In this document: positions 1 to 7,476 of the stretch, piece after piece
How the letters are laid out: the number at the start of each line of letters is the position of its first letter
Numbering within the stretch: the stretch's first letter is position 1
Assembly: GCA_905200315.1 (NCBI GenBank)
Contig: CAJKKA010000034.1
Location: 1 to 14,253, forward strand
Length of the DNA: 14,253 bases
Source: an uncultured Clostridium sp.
GTDB lineage: Bacteria > Bacillota_A > Clostridia > TANB77 > CAG-508
Direction: 5' to 3'
Program-made: the position numbers and the translations under genes
Notes under the pieces: model-generated
Databases searched by the model: none
Told to the model about the DNA's origin: nothing
The model's input: only the letters and a program-made list of their open reading frames with translations

Positions 1-1322
1 ACTCCGAATATGAATTTTGCAACTTCTTCAGTATAAGTAAGTGCAACTAAAATATAAATTGGCACTCCTTTGTAAGCTGCGAAGAATGTTATTGGAAGTG
101 AAACTAACCACATACATCCCATTTCTAAAAATAATGAGTATTTAGTATCTCCACCACTTCTCATAACACCTATTACTATAAATGTATTGAATGTTCTAAG
201 CGCCATTAAAACTCCCATTATCTTAAATATTTTTATGATGTCTGGAGCTAAACTGTCTGATACGCTGAACATTTTTAATAATAATGGCGTTGTACTTATT
301 AATAGTATTCCAAAAATAAGTCCTGCTATAGTAACAAGTACAGAGAATTTTTTAGAATATCTTACTGCTGTATCTATATTATTTGCACCCAATTCGTTCC
401 CCATCATTATTGATGAACCAATCGCTATACAGACAGCAGTCATTATAAAGAAATTTCCTGTTGTACTTGCAATTTGACTCGCTGCTATAGCTGATGTACC
501 AGCTGTCGCATAAGCAACTGAATAAAGTACACTACCAAATGCCCAAATTGTATCATTTAAAAATACTGGCGTACTTTTCTTAATTACAGTTGTTGCAAGC
601 TCTTTGGTAATTCCCTTTATGTCCTTAATTCCAAATCTAAGTTCATAATCTTCTTTTATAAAGTATACATATGATATTAATAATATAAACTCAACTATTC
701 TAGCTACAACTGTTGCAACAGCAGCACCTTTTACACCTAATGCTGGCGCACCAAAATGTCCAAATATGAAAACATAATTTAAAATTATATTTATAACAAG
801 AGATATAGAGCTACATACCATCCCTAAACGAGGATTTCTAACACTTCTAGATCCCATACTAAAAATATAACTAATTGCCATAATTGGATAACAGAACCCT
901 ATAACTAAAAAGTATGATCTCGCTTCTTTCACAACTAATGGGTCATGAGAGAAAAAGTGAATTATTACATTTGGGAAAAATACTGCTAATATAAAGAATA
1001 ATAATCCTAAAATTAATGCTGCTATAACACTAAGCCCTGTAATTTTCTTTATACTGTCCTTATCTCCCTTTCCATAAAACTGAGCCATAAAAATACCAGC
1101 TCCACCTATAATTCCTGATAATGCCATATTAAATAAAAAGAAATATTGGTTTGCTATCCCTATTGATGCTACAGATACTTCTCCTAAACTTCCAACCATT
1201 ACTGTATCAACCATATTTACTAAAGTTGATATTAAGTTTTGAATTATGATTGGAATACATAGCATAACTAAAGTTTTGTAAAATAATTTGTCTTCATCTT
1301 TAATTTTAAGTATTCCTTGCAA
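1..1322 (-). CDS. MATE-family multidrug/cation efflux transporter, 3' end cut by the window edge
   Basis: This is a membrane antiporter of the multidrug and toxic compound extrusion family, which typically exports cationic compounds in exchange for Na+ or H+. I translated it by hand from a TTG start at 1322-1320, preceded by the ribosome binding site GAGAGGTGAG; no ATG fits that site. About 440 codons are visible. The family is usually about 450 residues, so only a short C-terminal piece is missing. The protein starts LQGILKIKDEDKLFYKTL, followed by the hydrophobic stretch CIPIIIQNLISTLVNMVDT and then VMVGSLG, the typical MATE entry helix. Many further hydrophobic segments follow, consistent with 12 membrane helices in two halves. 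The visible end reads TYTEEVAKFIFG, a typical MATE C-terminus. The substrate cannot be read from sequence. It lies downstream of the P-type ATPase, but a strong hairpin separates them, so it is probably transcribed independently. Several TATAAT-like hexamers sit upstream without a convincing -35. Confidence 0.9.
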   Translation of the reverse strand, partial: MQGILKIKDEDKLFYKTLVMLCIPIIIQNLISTLVNMVDTVMVGSLGEVSVASIGIANQYFFLFNMALSGIIGGAGIFMAQFYGKGDKDSIKKITGLSVIAALILGLLFFILAVFFPNVIIHFFSHDPLVVKEARSYFLVIGFCYPIMAISYIFSMGSRSVRNPRLGMVCSSISLVINIILNYVFIFGHFGAPALGVKGAAVATVVARIVEFILLISYVYFIKEDYELRFGIKDIKGITKELATTVIKKSTPVFLNDTIWAFGSVLYSVAYATAGTSAIAASQIASTTGNFFIMTAVCIAIGSSIMMGNELGANNIDTAVRYSKKFSVLVTIAGLIFGILLISTTPLLLKMFSVSDSLAPDIIKIFKIMGVLMALRTFNTFIVIGVMRSGGDTKYSLFLEMGCMWLVSLPITFFAAYKGVPIYILVALTYTEEVAKFIFG

Positions 1323-1417
1323 AATCTCACCTCTCTTTAATTTTTTCCTTATTATATATTAATCTTGAAAATATAAATTTTTACACTTCTATATATTATA
1401 TCTTATTATAGAAAATA

Positions 1418-1450
1418 AAAAAACTATGTAGTTATCCCACATAGTTTTTT
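1418..1450 (-). terminator. Intrinsic terminator after the P-type ATPase gene
   Basis: A perfect 12-bp stem (AAAAAACTATGT pairing with ACATAGTTTTTT) closes a 9-nt loop at 1430-1438. Read on the minus strand it ends in a run of seven T's, and it lies 63 bp past the ATPase stop codon. The A/T arms make it potentially bidirectional. The outer stem is the same sequence as in the hairpin at 5966-6000. Confidence 0.85.
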
Positions 1451-1512
1451 GTTGTAATGTATATAAATTTTTAATTTAAGTATTGTAAATTAAAATTTAA
1501 AGATTACAAAAT

Positions 1513-4287
1513 CTATCTAATCTTTCTTAATTTAAAACTCAAAATCTTTTCGATTTCCACAATTGAGAATACTATAAATCCACAATATAGAGGATATAAC
1601 CAGTTTTGCATTTCAACTGATGTCGTTCTAAATATGCTATGCATTTGTGGAATATAAGTTATGCACATTTGTAAAGCTATAAGTATTCCCACAACTAAAA
1701 AAGCTATTTTGTTTGTAAAGAAATTTTTTGAAATCGCACTGCTATCATTTCTTATATTAAACAAATAAAATATTTTACAAAATACAATTATATTAAGTGT
1801 CACTGTGCTCGCTATATTGTGATTAACTCCCACTGATAATAAATGTTGATTTACACCTAAACCTAAGCTTGCTATTAACATAGCCACATATAAAATTCTA
1901 ACTGTATCTTGTTTTTTTATTATGTTTTCATTTTTATGACGAGGATTTTTGCTCATTATATTACTTTCAGCTGGTTCAAACACAAATGCAAATGATATAG
2001 TTACTGCTGATACCATGTTTATCCACAGAAGTTGAACAGGCTCTAAAGGCAACGGATTGTTTAAGATTATACTTATTAAAACAATCAAACCTTCTGCTAT
2101 ACTCGTTGGCAACAAGAATTTTATAGTCTTTTTGATATTGTCATATACTCGTCGTCCTTCTTTAATTGCATCTACTATTGTCGAGAAATTATCATCTGCA
2201 AGTACCATATCTGATGATTCTTTAGCCACATCTGTTCCCTTAATTCCCATTGAAATACCTATATCTGCTTGTTTTAATGCAGGGGCATCGTTAACCCCAT
2301 CACCAGTCATCGCTGTAACTAAGTTGTTAGCTTGATATGCCTTTACTATTCGAAGTTTATTCTCTGGTGTTGCCCTTGCAAATATATCGTAATCTTGGAT
2401 TATAAATTTTAACTCGTCATCTGTCAATTTGTCTAGTTGTGGCCCTGTTATAACATTATTATCATCGGATAATTGAATTCTTCTTGCTATTTCTGCTGCT
2501 GTCTCTGGGTGGTCACCTGTTATCATCTTAATTTTTACACCTGCATTTCGAGCCTGTAAAATCGCATCGATAACTTCTTCTTTTGGTGGATCCATAATCC
2601 CAACTAAACCTACTAATTGTAAGTCTTTTTCTAATAAATTATGCTCAATTTCATTTATGTCTTTAGATATTTTTTTATAAGCAACTGCTACAACACGTTT
2701 GCCTTGTTTTGCCAACCATGTCATTTTCTTTTTCCAATATATCTGATTAAATTCACTGTTGGAATTTAAAATTATATCCATCAAGCTGTCTGGTGCACCT
2801 TTTACAACTAAATATCTACTTTCGTCTAAATCAACTATTTTTGCCATATATTTAAAGTCAGAATCAAAAGGTATCTTGTCAATTTCAACAAAATCAGATG
2901 TATCTAAATCTGCTTTTTTACAAAGTGTTAAAAAGCAGCCATCTGTTGGCTCACCATTTATACTCCACTTTCCATTTTCTTGATTTAAAGTTGCATCATT
3001 TGCCAATGCACCTATTAATATTAATTTTTTTAAGTCACCTTCAATATATAGTTTGCTATTAGATTTATTATTTAATAAATCTTCTCTACCTTCCACCTTT
3101 TTTATTTCTCCATCTGGTGAGTATCCATCTCCAGTTACTATATATCTATCATTTTCTGTTATTATATCTTTGATTGTCATTTCATTTTTAGTTAGAGTTC
3201 CTGTTTTATCTGTACCTATAATATTTACTGAACCTAAAGTTTCTACTGATGGGAGATTTTTTACTATAGAATTTTTCTTTGCCATATTTTGAACACCTAT
3301 TGCAAGTATTACAGATGTTATAGCTGGCAGTCCTTCTGGAATTGAACCGACAACCATAGTTACAACTGATAATAAAAGAACAGGAATTTCATATATGTCA
3401 AATAAAACTCCAAATATAAATAATAAAATCGCAGTCAGAACTATTGCATATGATATATATTTTCCTAAATTATTTATTGAAATTATTAGAGGTGTTTTTT
3501 GCTGTTTTACATTATTTATGCTTTGATTTATTTTGCCTATTTCAGTATAATCTCCAGTCGCAACCACAACCCCAATCATATCTCCATTTGTAACACTTGT
3601 AGATGCAAATGCCATATTAGTCTGATCAGATGTTGCAACTTTTCCAATAAGAGTCTTTTCATCTTTTTGTACTGAATCTGCCTCACCTGTTAAAACTGAC
3701 TCTTGGATTTTCAAATTATTCGCTTCCAAAATTCTGATATCTGCTGGTACATTATCTCCAGCTTCTAAATATACAATGTCTCCAGGAACCAATTCACTTG
3801 CATCAACATCAAATCTCTCGCCATTTCTTATAACAGTCGTTCTTATAACTAGCATCTGCTTAATTTTTGATATTTCATTTTCAGCCTTATTTTCTTGAAT
3901 ATAGCCGATTAAAGCATTTACAAGAACAACTATTCCTATCACGATTGTATCTGAAATATGATGCATTGATAAAGTTAGTATCCCTGCTACTAATAAAATA
4001 TAGATTACACTGTTGTTGAATTGTTTTAAAAACCTAACTAGTTTGCTCTGCTTTTTAGTTTCAGTCAAATTATTTTTACCGTATTTGATATGTCTTAAAG
4101 ATATCTCCTCTTCTTTTAATCCCAATTCTTTATTAGAGTCAAGCCTTTTTAACGTTTCTGTTGTACTTATCTTGTACCAATTGGAATCATCAATTTTTAT
4201 TTTATTTTCATACTCCTTAGTTTTCTGGAGCGATGGAGGTTCATCTCCTATAGTTTTTCTGTTTTTCGAGTGACTTTTTGCTTCCAT
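1513..4287 (-). CDS. P2-type cation-transporting ATPase (CtpF/Pma1-like)
   Basis: This is an ATP-driven cation pump of the inner membrane, 924 residues, full length for P2 ATPases. Domains in order: cation-ATPase N-terminal domain (about 35-100), M1-M2 (about 93-130), actuator domain with TGEA (200-203) in place of the usual TGES, M3-M4 with PEGLP (317-321), phosphorylation site DKTGT (D360), nucleotide-binding KGAPD (496-500), hinge TGDGVND (661-667), and M5-M10 to the C-terminus. In M5, E732 aligns with SERCA E771, but SERCA N768 becomes S729. In M6 (LWINMVSA), N757 matches SERCA N796, while the key calcium ligand D800 becomes A761. The pattern resembles the CtpF/Pma1 subgroup rather than classical SERCA-type Ca2+ pumps, so the ion is uncertain (Ca2+, Na+ or another cation). 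The ribosome binding site AAAGGGG sits about 12 nt before the ATG. It has its own promoter-like region and terminator. Confidence 0.93.
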   Translation of the reverse strand: MEAKSHSKNRKTIGDEPPSLQKTKEYENKIKIDDSNWYKISTTETLKRLDSNKELGLKEEEISLRHIKYGKNNLTETKKQSKLVRFLKQFNNSVIYILLVAGILTLSMHHISDTIVIGIVVLVNALIGYIQENKAENEISKIKQMLVIRTTVIRNGERFDVDASELVPGDIVYLEAGDNVPADIRILEANNLKIQESVLTGEADSVQKDEKTLIGKVATSDQTNMAFASTSVTNGDMIGVVVATGDYTEIGKINQSINNVKQQKTPLIISINNLGKYISYAIVLTAILLFIFGVLFDIYEIPVLLLSVVTMVVGSIPEGLPAITSVILAIGVQNMAKKNSIVKNLPSVETLGSVNIIGTDKTGTLTKNEMTIKDIITENDRYIVTGDGYSPDGEIKKVEGREDLLNNKSNSKLYIEGDLKKLILIGALANDATLNQENGKWSINGEPTDGCFLTLCKKADLDTSDFVEIDKIPFDSDFKYMAKIVDLDESRYLVVKGAPDSLMDIILNSNSEFNQIYWKKKMTWLAKQGKRVVAVAYKKISKDINEIEHNLLEKDLQLVGLVGIMDPPKEEVIDAILQARNAGVKIKMITGDHPETAAEIARRIQLSDDNNVITGPQLDKLTDDELKFIIQDYDIFARATPENKLRIVKAYQANNLVTAMTGDGVNDAPALKQADIGISMGIKGTDVAKESSDMVLADDNFSTIVDAIKEGRRVYDNIKKTIKFLLPTSIAEGLIVLISIILNNPLPLEPVQLLWINMVSAVTISFAFVFEPAESNIMSKNPRHKNENIIKKQDTVRILYVAMLIASLGLGVNQHLLSVGVNHNIASTVTLNIIVFCKIFYLFNIRNDSSAISKNFFTNKIAFLVVGILIALQMCITYIPQMHSIFRTTSVEMQNWLYPLYCGFIVFSIVEIEKILSFKLRKIR

Positions 4288-4319
4288 TTTTATTTTATTC
4301 CCCTTTCAATTTTTATTAA

Positions 4320-4340
4320 ATATATTACATAGTAATATAT
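4320..4340. promoter_or_regulatory. Palindromic operator-like site upstream of the P-type ATPase gene
   Basis: A perfect inverted repeat has 9-bp arms, ATATATTAC and GTAATATAT, around a 3-bp centre. It lies 33-53 bp upstream of the ATPase start codon and begins 3 bp downstream of a TATAAT hexamer, so it would cover the expected transcription start. That position suits a repressor site, but the AT-rich background raises the odds of chance palindromes. No family-specific operator is recognised. Confidence 0.45.
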
Positions 4341-4343
4341 CTT

Positions 4344-4349
4344 ATTATA
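4344..4349 (-). promoter_or_regulatory. Likely -10 element of the P-type ATPase promoter
   Basis: The minus strand reads TATAAT here, 56 bp upstream of the ATG. The hexamer 17 bp upstream (GTAAAA) is a poor -35, so the promoter would be weak or activator-dependent. Confidence 0.45.
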
Positions 4350-4438
4350 TATCTTAGCAGATATTTTTTTACTGTTGATATATTTTACATTTTTCTAACA
4401 TTTCATATAAACTTTTAACATAAACTTTTTATCACACA

Positions 4439-4472
4439 AAAAAATGCCAAACAGATGAATTTGGCATTTTTT
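4439..4472 (-). terminator. Intrinsic terminator after the Cys/His-rich small protein gene
   Basis: A perfect 13-bp stem (AAAAAATGCCAAA pairing with TTTGGCATTTTTT) closes an 8-nt loop. On the minus strand it is followed by a run of seven T's. It lies 54 bp past the stop codon of the small gene and about 90 bp upstream of the ATPase -10, so the two genes are probably separate transcripts. Confidence 0.88.
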
Positions 4473-4525
4473 CTGAGTAAAATTTAATTGATTATTATAG
4501 TAAATTTGGTGCAAAGTTGGCTATT

Positions 4526-4723
4526 TTACTTATATTGTCTGTAGTTTAATTGTACATGAGATTGCTCGTCTGTAGATGGATCTTGTTTTATAGCTGAAAT
4601 CCAGCTATTGTTCATTTCAGATTTTTTTTCAAAATCTTCATGTTCATGGCGTTTTACTTTTGGATCTTTCCCCTTATGACATTGACATCCTTGACAGTTA
4701 TTGCTACATTTTTTATTATGCAT
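4526..4723 (-). CDS. Small Cys/His-rich protein, possible metal binder
   Basis: I do not recognise this 65-residue protein. The gene is well supported: the ribosome binding site AAGGAGGG lies 7 nt before the ATG and a textbook terminator follows. The N-terminus holds four cysteines, C6, C10, C13 and C15 (C-x3-C-x2-C-x-C), directly followed by H16, with a further His pair H26-x-H28. This clustering is typical of Zn, Cu or Fe-S ligand sets, but it matches no named motif I can cite. The rest is polar and charged (EHEDFEKKSEMNNSW, then a Gln/Tyr-rich tail). There is no signal peptide or membrane segment, so it is probably cytoplasmic. The cation pump gene lies downstream on the same strand, which makes a metal-related role possible, but that is inference. 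The leader contains two inverted repeats (4745-4780 and 4787-4803) that may control it. Confidence 0.75.
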   Translation of the reverse strand: MHNKKCSNNCQGCQCHKGKDPKVKRHEHEDFEKKSEMNNSWISAIKQDPSTDEQSHVQLNYRQYK

Positions 4724-4744
4724 AATAGCCCTCCTTATACCGGC

Positions 4745-4780
4745 TACAGCTATTTAAGGCAAGCGATTTAAATAACTGTA
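4745..4780 (-). promoter_or_regulatory. Stem-loop in the leader of the Cys/His-rich gene
   Basis: The arms TACAGCTATTTAA (4745-4757) and TTAAATAACTGTA (4768-4780) pair over 13 positions around a 10-nt loop. The one imperfect position (4750/4775) is C/A on the plus strand but becomes a G-U wobble in minus-strand RNA, so the helix is unbroken only in the transcript of the small gene. It ends 21 nt before the ATG and just upstream of the ribosome binding site, with no T run after it. A leader structure acting on translation or mRNA stability is the simplest reading. Confidence 0.5.
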
Positions 4781-4786
4781 TTTATT

Positions 4787-4803
4787 TAGAATAAAGTATT
4801 CTA
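4787..4803. promoter_or_regulatory. 17-bp palindrome upstream of the Cys/His-rich gene
   Basis: TAGAATA and TATTCTA form perfect 7-bp arms around a 3-bp centre. On the minus strand it directly follows TATAAC, a possible weak -10, so it could be an operator over the transcription start. The regulator is unknown, and no good -35 is visible. Confidence 0.35.
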
Positions 4804-4946
4804 GTTATATTATTTACAAATAGTATGGTTATATATACTTCAAATTTTGGAATAAATAATTTTTAACATAAAATATCTAATAAAATTGATAGCTTTTCAT
4901 AAATTAAAAAGTTTTTACTCATTTAAATATTAATAGTCTGTTTATT

Positions 4947-5918
4947 TTAATTTAGAAATTTAAATTTAATTTGTTGAGTATTTTCATATATTTGTAACTT
5001 TTGATTTGTATTTTGATATTTATAAAAATTATCTACTTTTTTTAAAAATTCATTTAGTGATTTTGTATCATAAATCGGTATAACTTCGTCATTTTGCAGT
5101 AATTTTATATTTCCCTTTACTGTCTTTAGATTTGAATAATTTTTATTATGTTTATAACAAGATACAATCTTATTTTGATCAAATGCATAATTTACAGTAT
5201 GTAAGCTTCCACCATTTTCAGTTGTTTCAATTACAATTATGCCTTCACTAAGAGCACTTTGTAACCTGTCCCTTTCGATTAATCTGTGTTTTGATACAGT
5301 TTGACTTGGTGGGTACTCACTTATAACACAACCGTTATTATTTATTATTCGTTTAAATAAATCACGATTATTATTTGGATAAACCATATCTAATCCACAA
5401 GGCATAACTGCAATTGTCTTACCATAAGTATCTAATGCTCCTAAATGGGCAAAAGTATCACATCCATTCGCAAGTCCACTAACTATAGTATAGTTTTTTT
5501 GTGATAGTATAGATGAAATTTTATAAGAAATATTCACACCATGCAAACTTGGATTTCTGCTACCTATAATAGCTACTCCCTTATAATTTAAATTATTATA
5601 ATCCCCTTTAGAGTATATAATTACTGGATTATCATCTATATTTTTTAGTTTTTGAGGAAAATCTTCGTCTAATAAAGTCGATATTTTTATATCTTCTTTA
5701 TCACAAATTTCTATTGTCCTTTTTGCAATCTCATTTGCATATTTTAATTCATCTTTAGTTATAATTCCTTTTATTTTTAAATTTATATTTTTTAAATAGT
5801 CTATCGTTTCACTAGTTTCTAAACTATTTAATACACCTTGTCTTATTATTTTATTTATAGTTTTTCGCCCCAATCCTTTTATTAATGTAAGTGTTATTAT
5901 TAGTTCTGCATTATTCAT
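4947..5918 (-). CDS. DprA/Smf-family protein (SLOG superfamily), divergent orphan copy
   Basis: DprA proteins bind single-stranded DNA and load RecA during transformation; the wider SLOG superfamily also includes nucleotide sensors of conflict systems. I prefer the ATG at 5918 (323 residues) to the one at 5936: GGAG lies 7 nt before it, and a TATAAT at 5942-5947 would put the transcript start on the upstream ATG. A helix-hairpin-helix-like N-terminus (about 6-30, IKGLGRKTINKII) is followed by a Rossmann-like domain with AIIGSRNPSLHG (116-127), SGLANGCDTFAHLGAL (147-162), GLDMVYPNNN (175-184) and SEYPP (200-204). The canonical signature FPxRNRIISGLS is altered to HRLIERDRLQSALS (211-224), and GID is altered to GCD. 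The C-terminal winged-helix domain of some DprA proteins is not evident. The neighbours are not those of housekeeping dprA (topA, rnhB), so this is probably a second, specialised copy. Its function is unknown. Confidence 0.88.
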   Translation of the reverse strand: MNNAELIITLTLIKGLGRKTINKIIRQGVLNSLETSETIDYLKNINLKIKGIITKDELKYANEIAKRTIEICDKEDIKISTLLDEDFPQKLKNIDDNPVIIYSKGDYNNLNYKGVAIIGSRNPSLHGVNISYKISSILSQKNYTIVSGLANGCDTFAHLGALDTYGKTIAVMPCGLDMVYPNNNRDLFKRIINNNGCVISEYPPSQTVSKHRLIERDRLQSALSEGIIVIETTENGGSLHTVNYAFDQNKIVSCYKHNKNYSNLKTVKGNIKLLQNDEVIPIYDTKSLNEFLKKVDNFYKYQNTNQKLQIYENTQQIKFKFLN

Positions 5919-5941
5919 TTTGTCTCCATTAATCATTTTTT

Positions 5942-5947
5942 ATTATA
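5942..5947 (-). promoter_or_regulatory. Likely -10 element of the dprA-like gene
   Basis: The minus strand reads TATAAT, 23 bp upstream of the preferred start at 5918. The matching -35 region is T-rich and weak. It lies just downstream of the terminator at 5966-6000, which suits an independent transcript. Confidence 0.4.
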
Positions 5948-5965
5948 TTTAGTATTTGTGCAAAA

Positions 5966-6000
5966 TAAAAAACTATGTGAAATTATCACATAGTTTTTTA
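5966..6000 (-). terminator. Intrinsic terminator after the AAA+/VWA operon
   Basis: A perfect 15-bp stem, with 14-bp core AAAAAACTATGTGA pairing with TCACATAGTTTTTT, closes a 5-nt loop. It lies 6 bp past the stop codon of the VWA gene and ends in a T run on the minus strand. Its outer 12 bp are the same as in the hairpin at 1418-1450. Confidence 0.9.
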
Positions 6001-6006
6001 TAATTC

Positions 6007-7473
6007 CTATAAAATAGGCTGTTGATTATTCATAGAATAACCGTCGTACATAACATCTTTTAAATCCAGCATATTTCCTTTATTTTTTTCTTCGACTTTG
6101 CTAAGTTTTTTGACTGCTCCATATGGATTTTTAAGCGATATTTTATCTCCTTTGCCTGAAATAACCCAAAGAACTTTATACCCTTTTGGTTTTACTTTTA
6201 GTTCAGTCTCGCCTTTGCCGTCTGTGAAGTAAATCAACATATTGTATTTTTTGATTTTGTTGTTGTTTAAGTATTCAAAAACTGGGCTAAACTCAGTTCC
6301 TCCGCCAGTTGAAATCCTATCTTGAACGTCTTTTAATTTTTTGACTTTATACGCTCTTTTTATTTCTCTATCACATTCTATAATAGTTATTTCGTGGTTA
6401 TGGTTTTTGACTATTGATAAAACTTCTTTAATTGCTTGTTTAAATTCTTCATCACTTATACTTCCACTTATGTCGATCGCAACTGCAATTTCGGCTTTAT
6501 GGTTTCTAAGTTCTCCTCTTAAATCTAGCCTGTTTGGTTGTCTTCTACTTCTTCTTGTAATAGTCTTTTTCTTATTTGCCTCTATTGTGCCCATTATCTT
6601 TTTAAGATATAAGTTCCATGGCAGCTCTCCATTTTTACTTTTTAAACTTGATATAAGACCTTCTAAATAATCTGGATTTTTACCTTTTTGAGCAAGAGAT
6701 ACAAATTTCTGTGTAAACTCCGACATTGTTTTTTCGTCTATATCGTCTGACTCTTCCCAAAGGGCGTGAGTCATCTCTTGATTGTACTCATCTTTAAAAT
6801 TCATATTTTCTTGTTCATTATTTTGTAAATCTTCTTCATCTGATATATTTGTATCGTGTTCTTCTCCGTCTTCGTTTTCTTCTTGCAAATCAAGCTCTAT
6901 CTGGATTTTTTTTAAATAATATTCAAAAGTTTGATAAGGCTCAAGCTTGAGATTGTAATTTACATTTACCCATTCTAAAGTCGCCGAATATGGTGGAAGA
7001 TAATTTAAATATTGGTTTACAACTACATCCATCGCTAAATTTATCGCCAAAGTACTGTATTTACCAGTATCTTTTAATTCTTTTGCTCTGACTAAATGAA
7101 GTGAAATCACATGCAGTATTTCATGTTTTATTGTAGTCTCCATTTGCTTAATATCTAGTTTTAAAAATAAAAGCGGGTTAAAATATATTACATACTTCGC
7201 TCCTTTGAAATTTACTCCACTTGGGCTACTCATATCAAATTTTATATCTCTATTCATTTGGAATAAAAAGTAGCCATAGAAGTTTTCTTCATCTTCCATT
7301 AGATTAAAATTGACCTTATCTATAAGCGAAAAGAAATCTCTTTTGAAATCATCTGTAACTTCTATTTCAATATCCTTATCTTCACTTTCAAGTCTAACTT
7401 GTGTAGCATTTTCAACAAGTTCGATAGCTTTATTGTAAAGTTCGTCTTTCTGTTTATTAAAATAAGTTTCCAT
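6007..7473 (-). CDS. Metallopeptidase-like/VWA protein (DUF2201 type), partner of the AAA+ ATPase
   Basis: This 488-residue cytoplasmic protein combines two modules. The N-terminal half (about 1-190) carries HEILH (117-121) in an amphipathic helix followed by H126, and a downstream AMDVVVNQYL (147-156) whose D149 could be a third metal ligand; this is the pattern of DUF2201 putative metallopeptidases. A strongly acidic linker follows (about 197-250). The C-terminal half (about 325-488) is a von Willebrand factor A domain with a complete metal-ion-dependent adhesion site: DISGS (333-337), T393 in GGGTEF, and D418 in FTDG. There is no signal peptide or membrane helix. The start codon is 3 bp after the stop of the AAA+ gene, and its ribosome binding site AAGGGGA lies inside the end of that gene, so translation is probably coupled. 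MoxR-type ATPases commonly work with VWA proteins to remodel or activate targets. The substrate is unknown, and proteolysis is untested. Confidence 0.88.
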   Translation of the reverse strand: METYFNKQKDELYNKAIELVENATQVRLESEDKDIEIEVTDDFKRDFFSLIDKVNFNLMEDEENFYGYFLFQMNRDIKFDMSSPSGVNFKGAKYVIYFNPLLFLKLDIKQMETTIKHEILHVISLHLVRAKELKDTGKYSTLAINLAMDVVVNQYLNYLPPYSATLEWVNVNYNLKLEPYQTFEYYLKKIQIELDLQEENEDGEEHDTNISDEEDLQNNEQENMNFKDEYNQEMTHALWEESDDIDEKTMSEFTQKFVSLAQKGKNPDYLEGLISSLKSKNGELPWNLYLKKIMGTIEANKKKTITRRSRRQPNRLDLRGELRNHKAEIAVAIDISGSISDEEFKQAIKEVLSIVKNHNHEITIIECDREIKRAYKVKKLKDVQDRISTGGGTEFSPVFEYLNNNKIKKYNMLIYFTDGKGETELKVKPKGYKVLWVISGKGDKISLKNPYGAVKKLSKVEEKNKGNMLDLKDVMYDGYSMNNQQPIL

Positions 7474-7476
7474 TTA

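Noticed and set aside
187..477. Plus-strand open frame inside the MATE gene
   Set aside because: It is the antisense shadow of a clear MATE reading frame and has no ribosome binding site.
2057..4273. Four plus-strand open frames inside the P-type ATPase gene
   Set aside because: All lie opposite conserved ATPase motifs in the sense frame and lack initiation signals.
6341..6670. 109-codon plus-strand open frame inside the VWA gene, hydrophobic enough to look like a membrane protein
   Set aside because: It is antisense to the MIDAS-containing region. The hydrophobicity comes from reading Lys/Glu-rich codons backwards.
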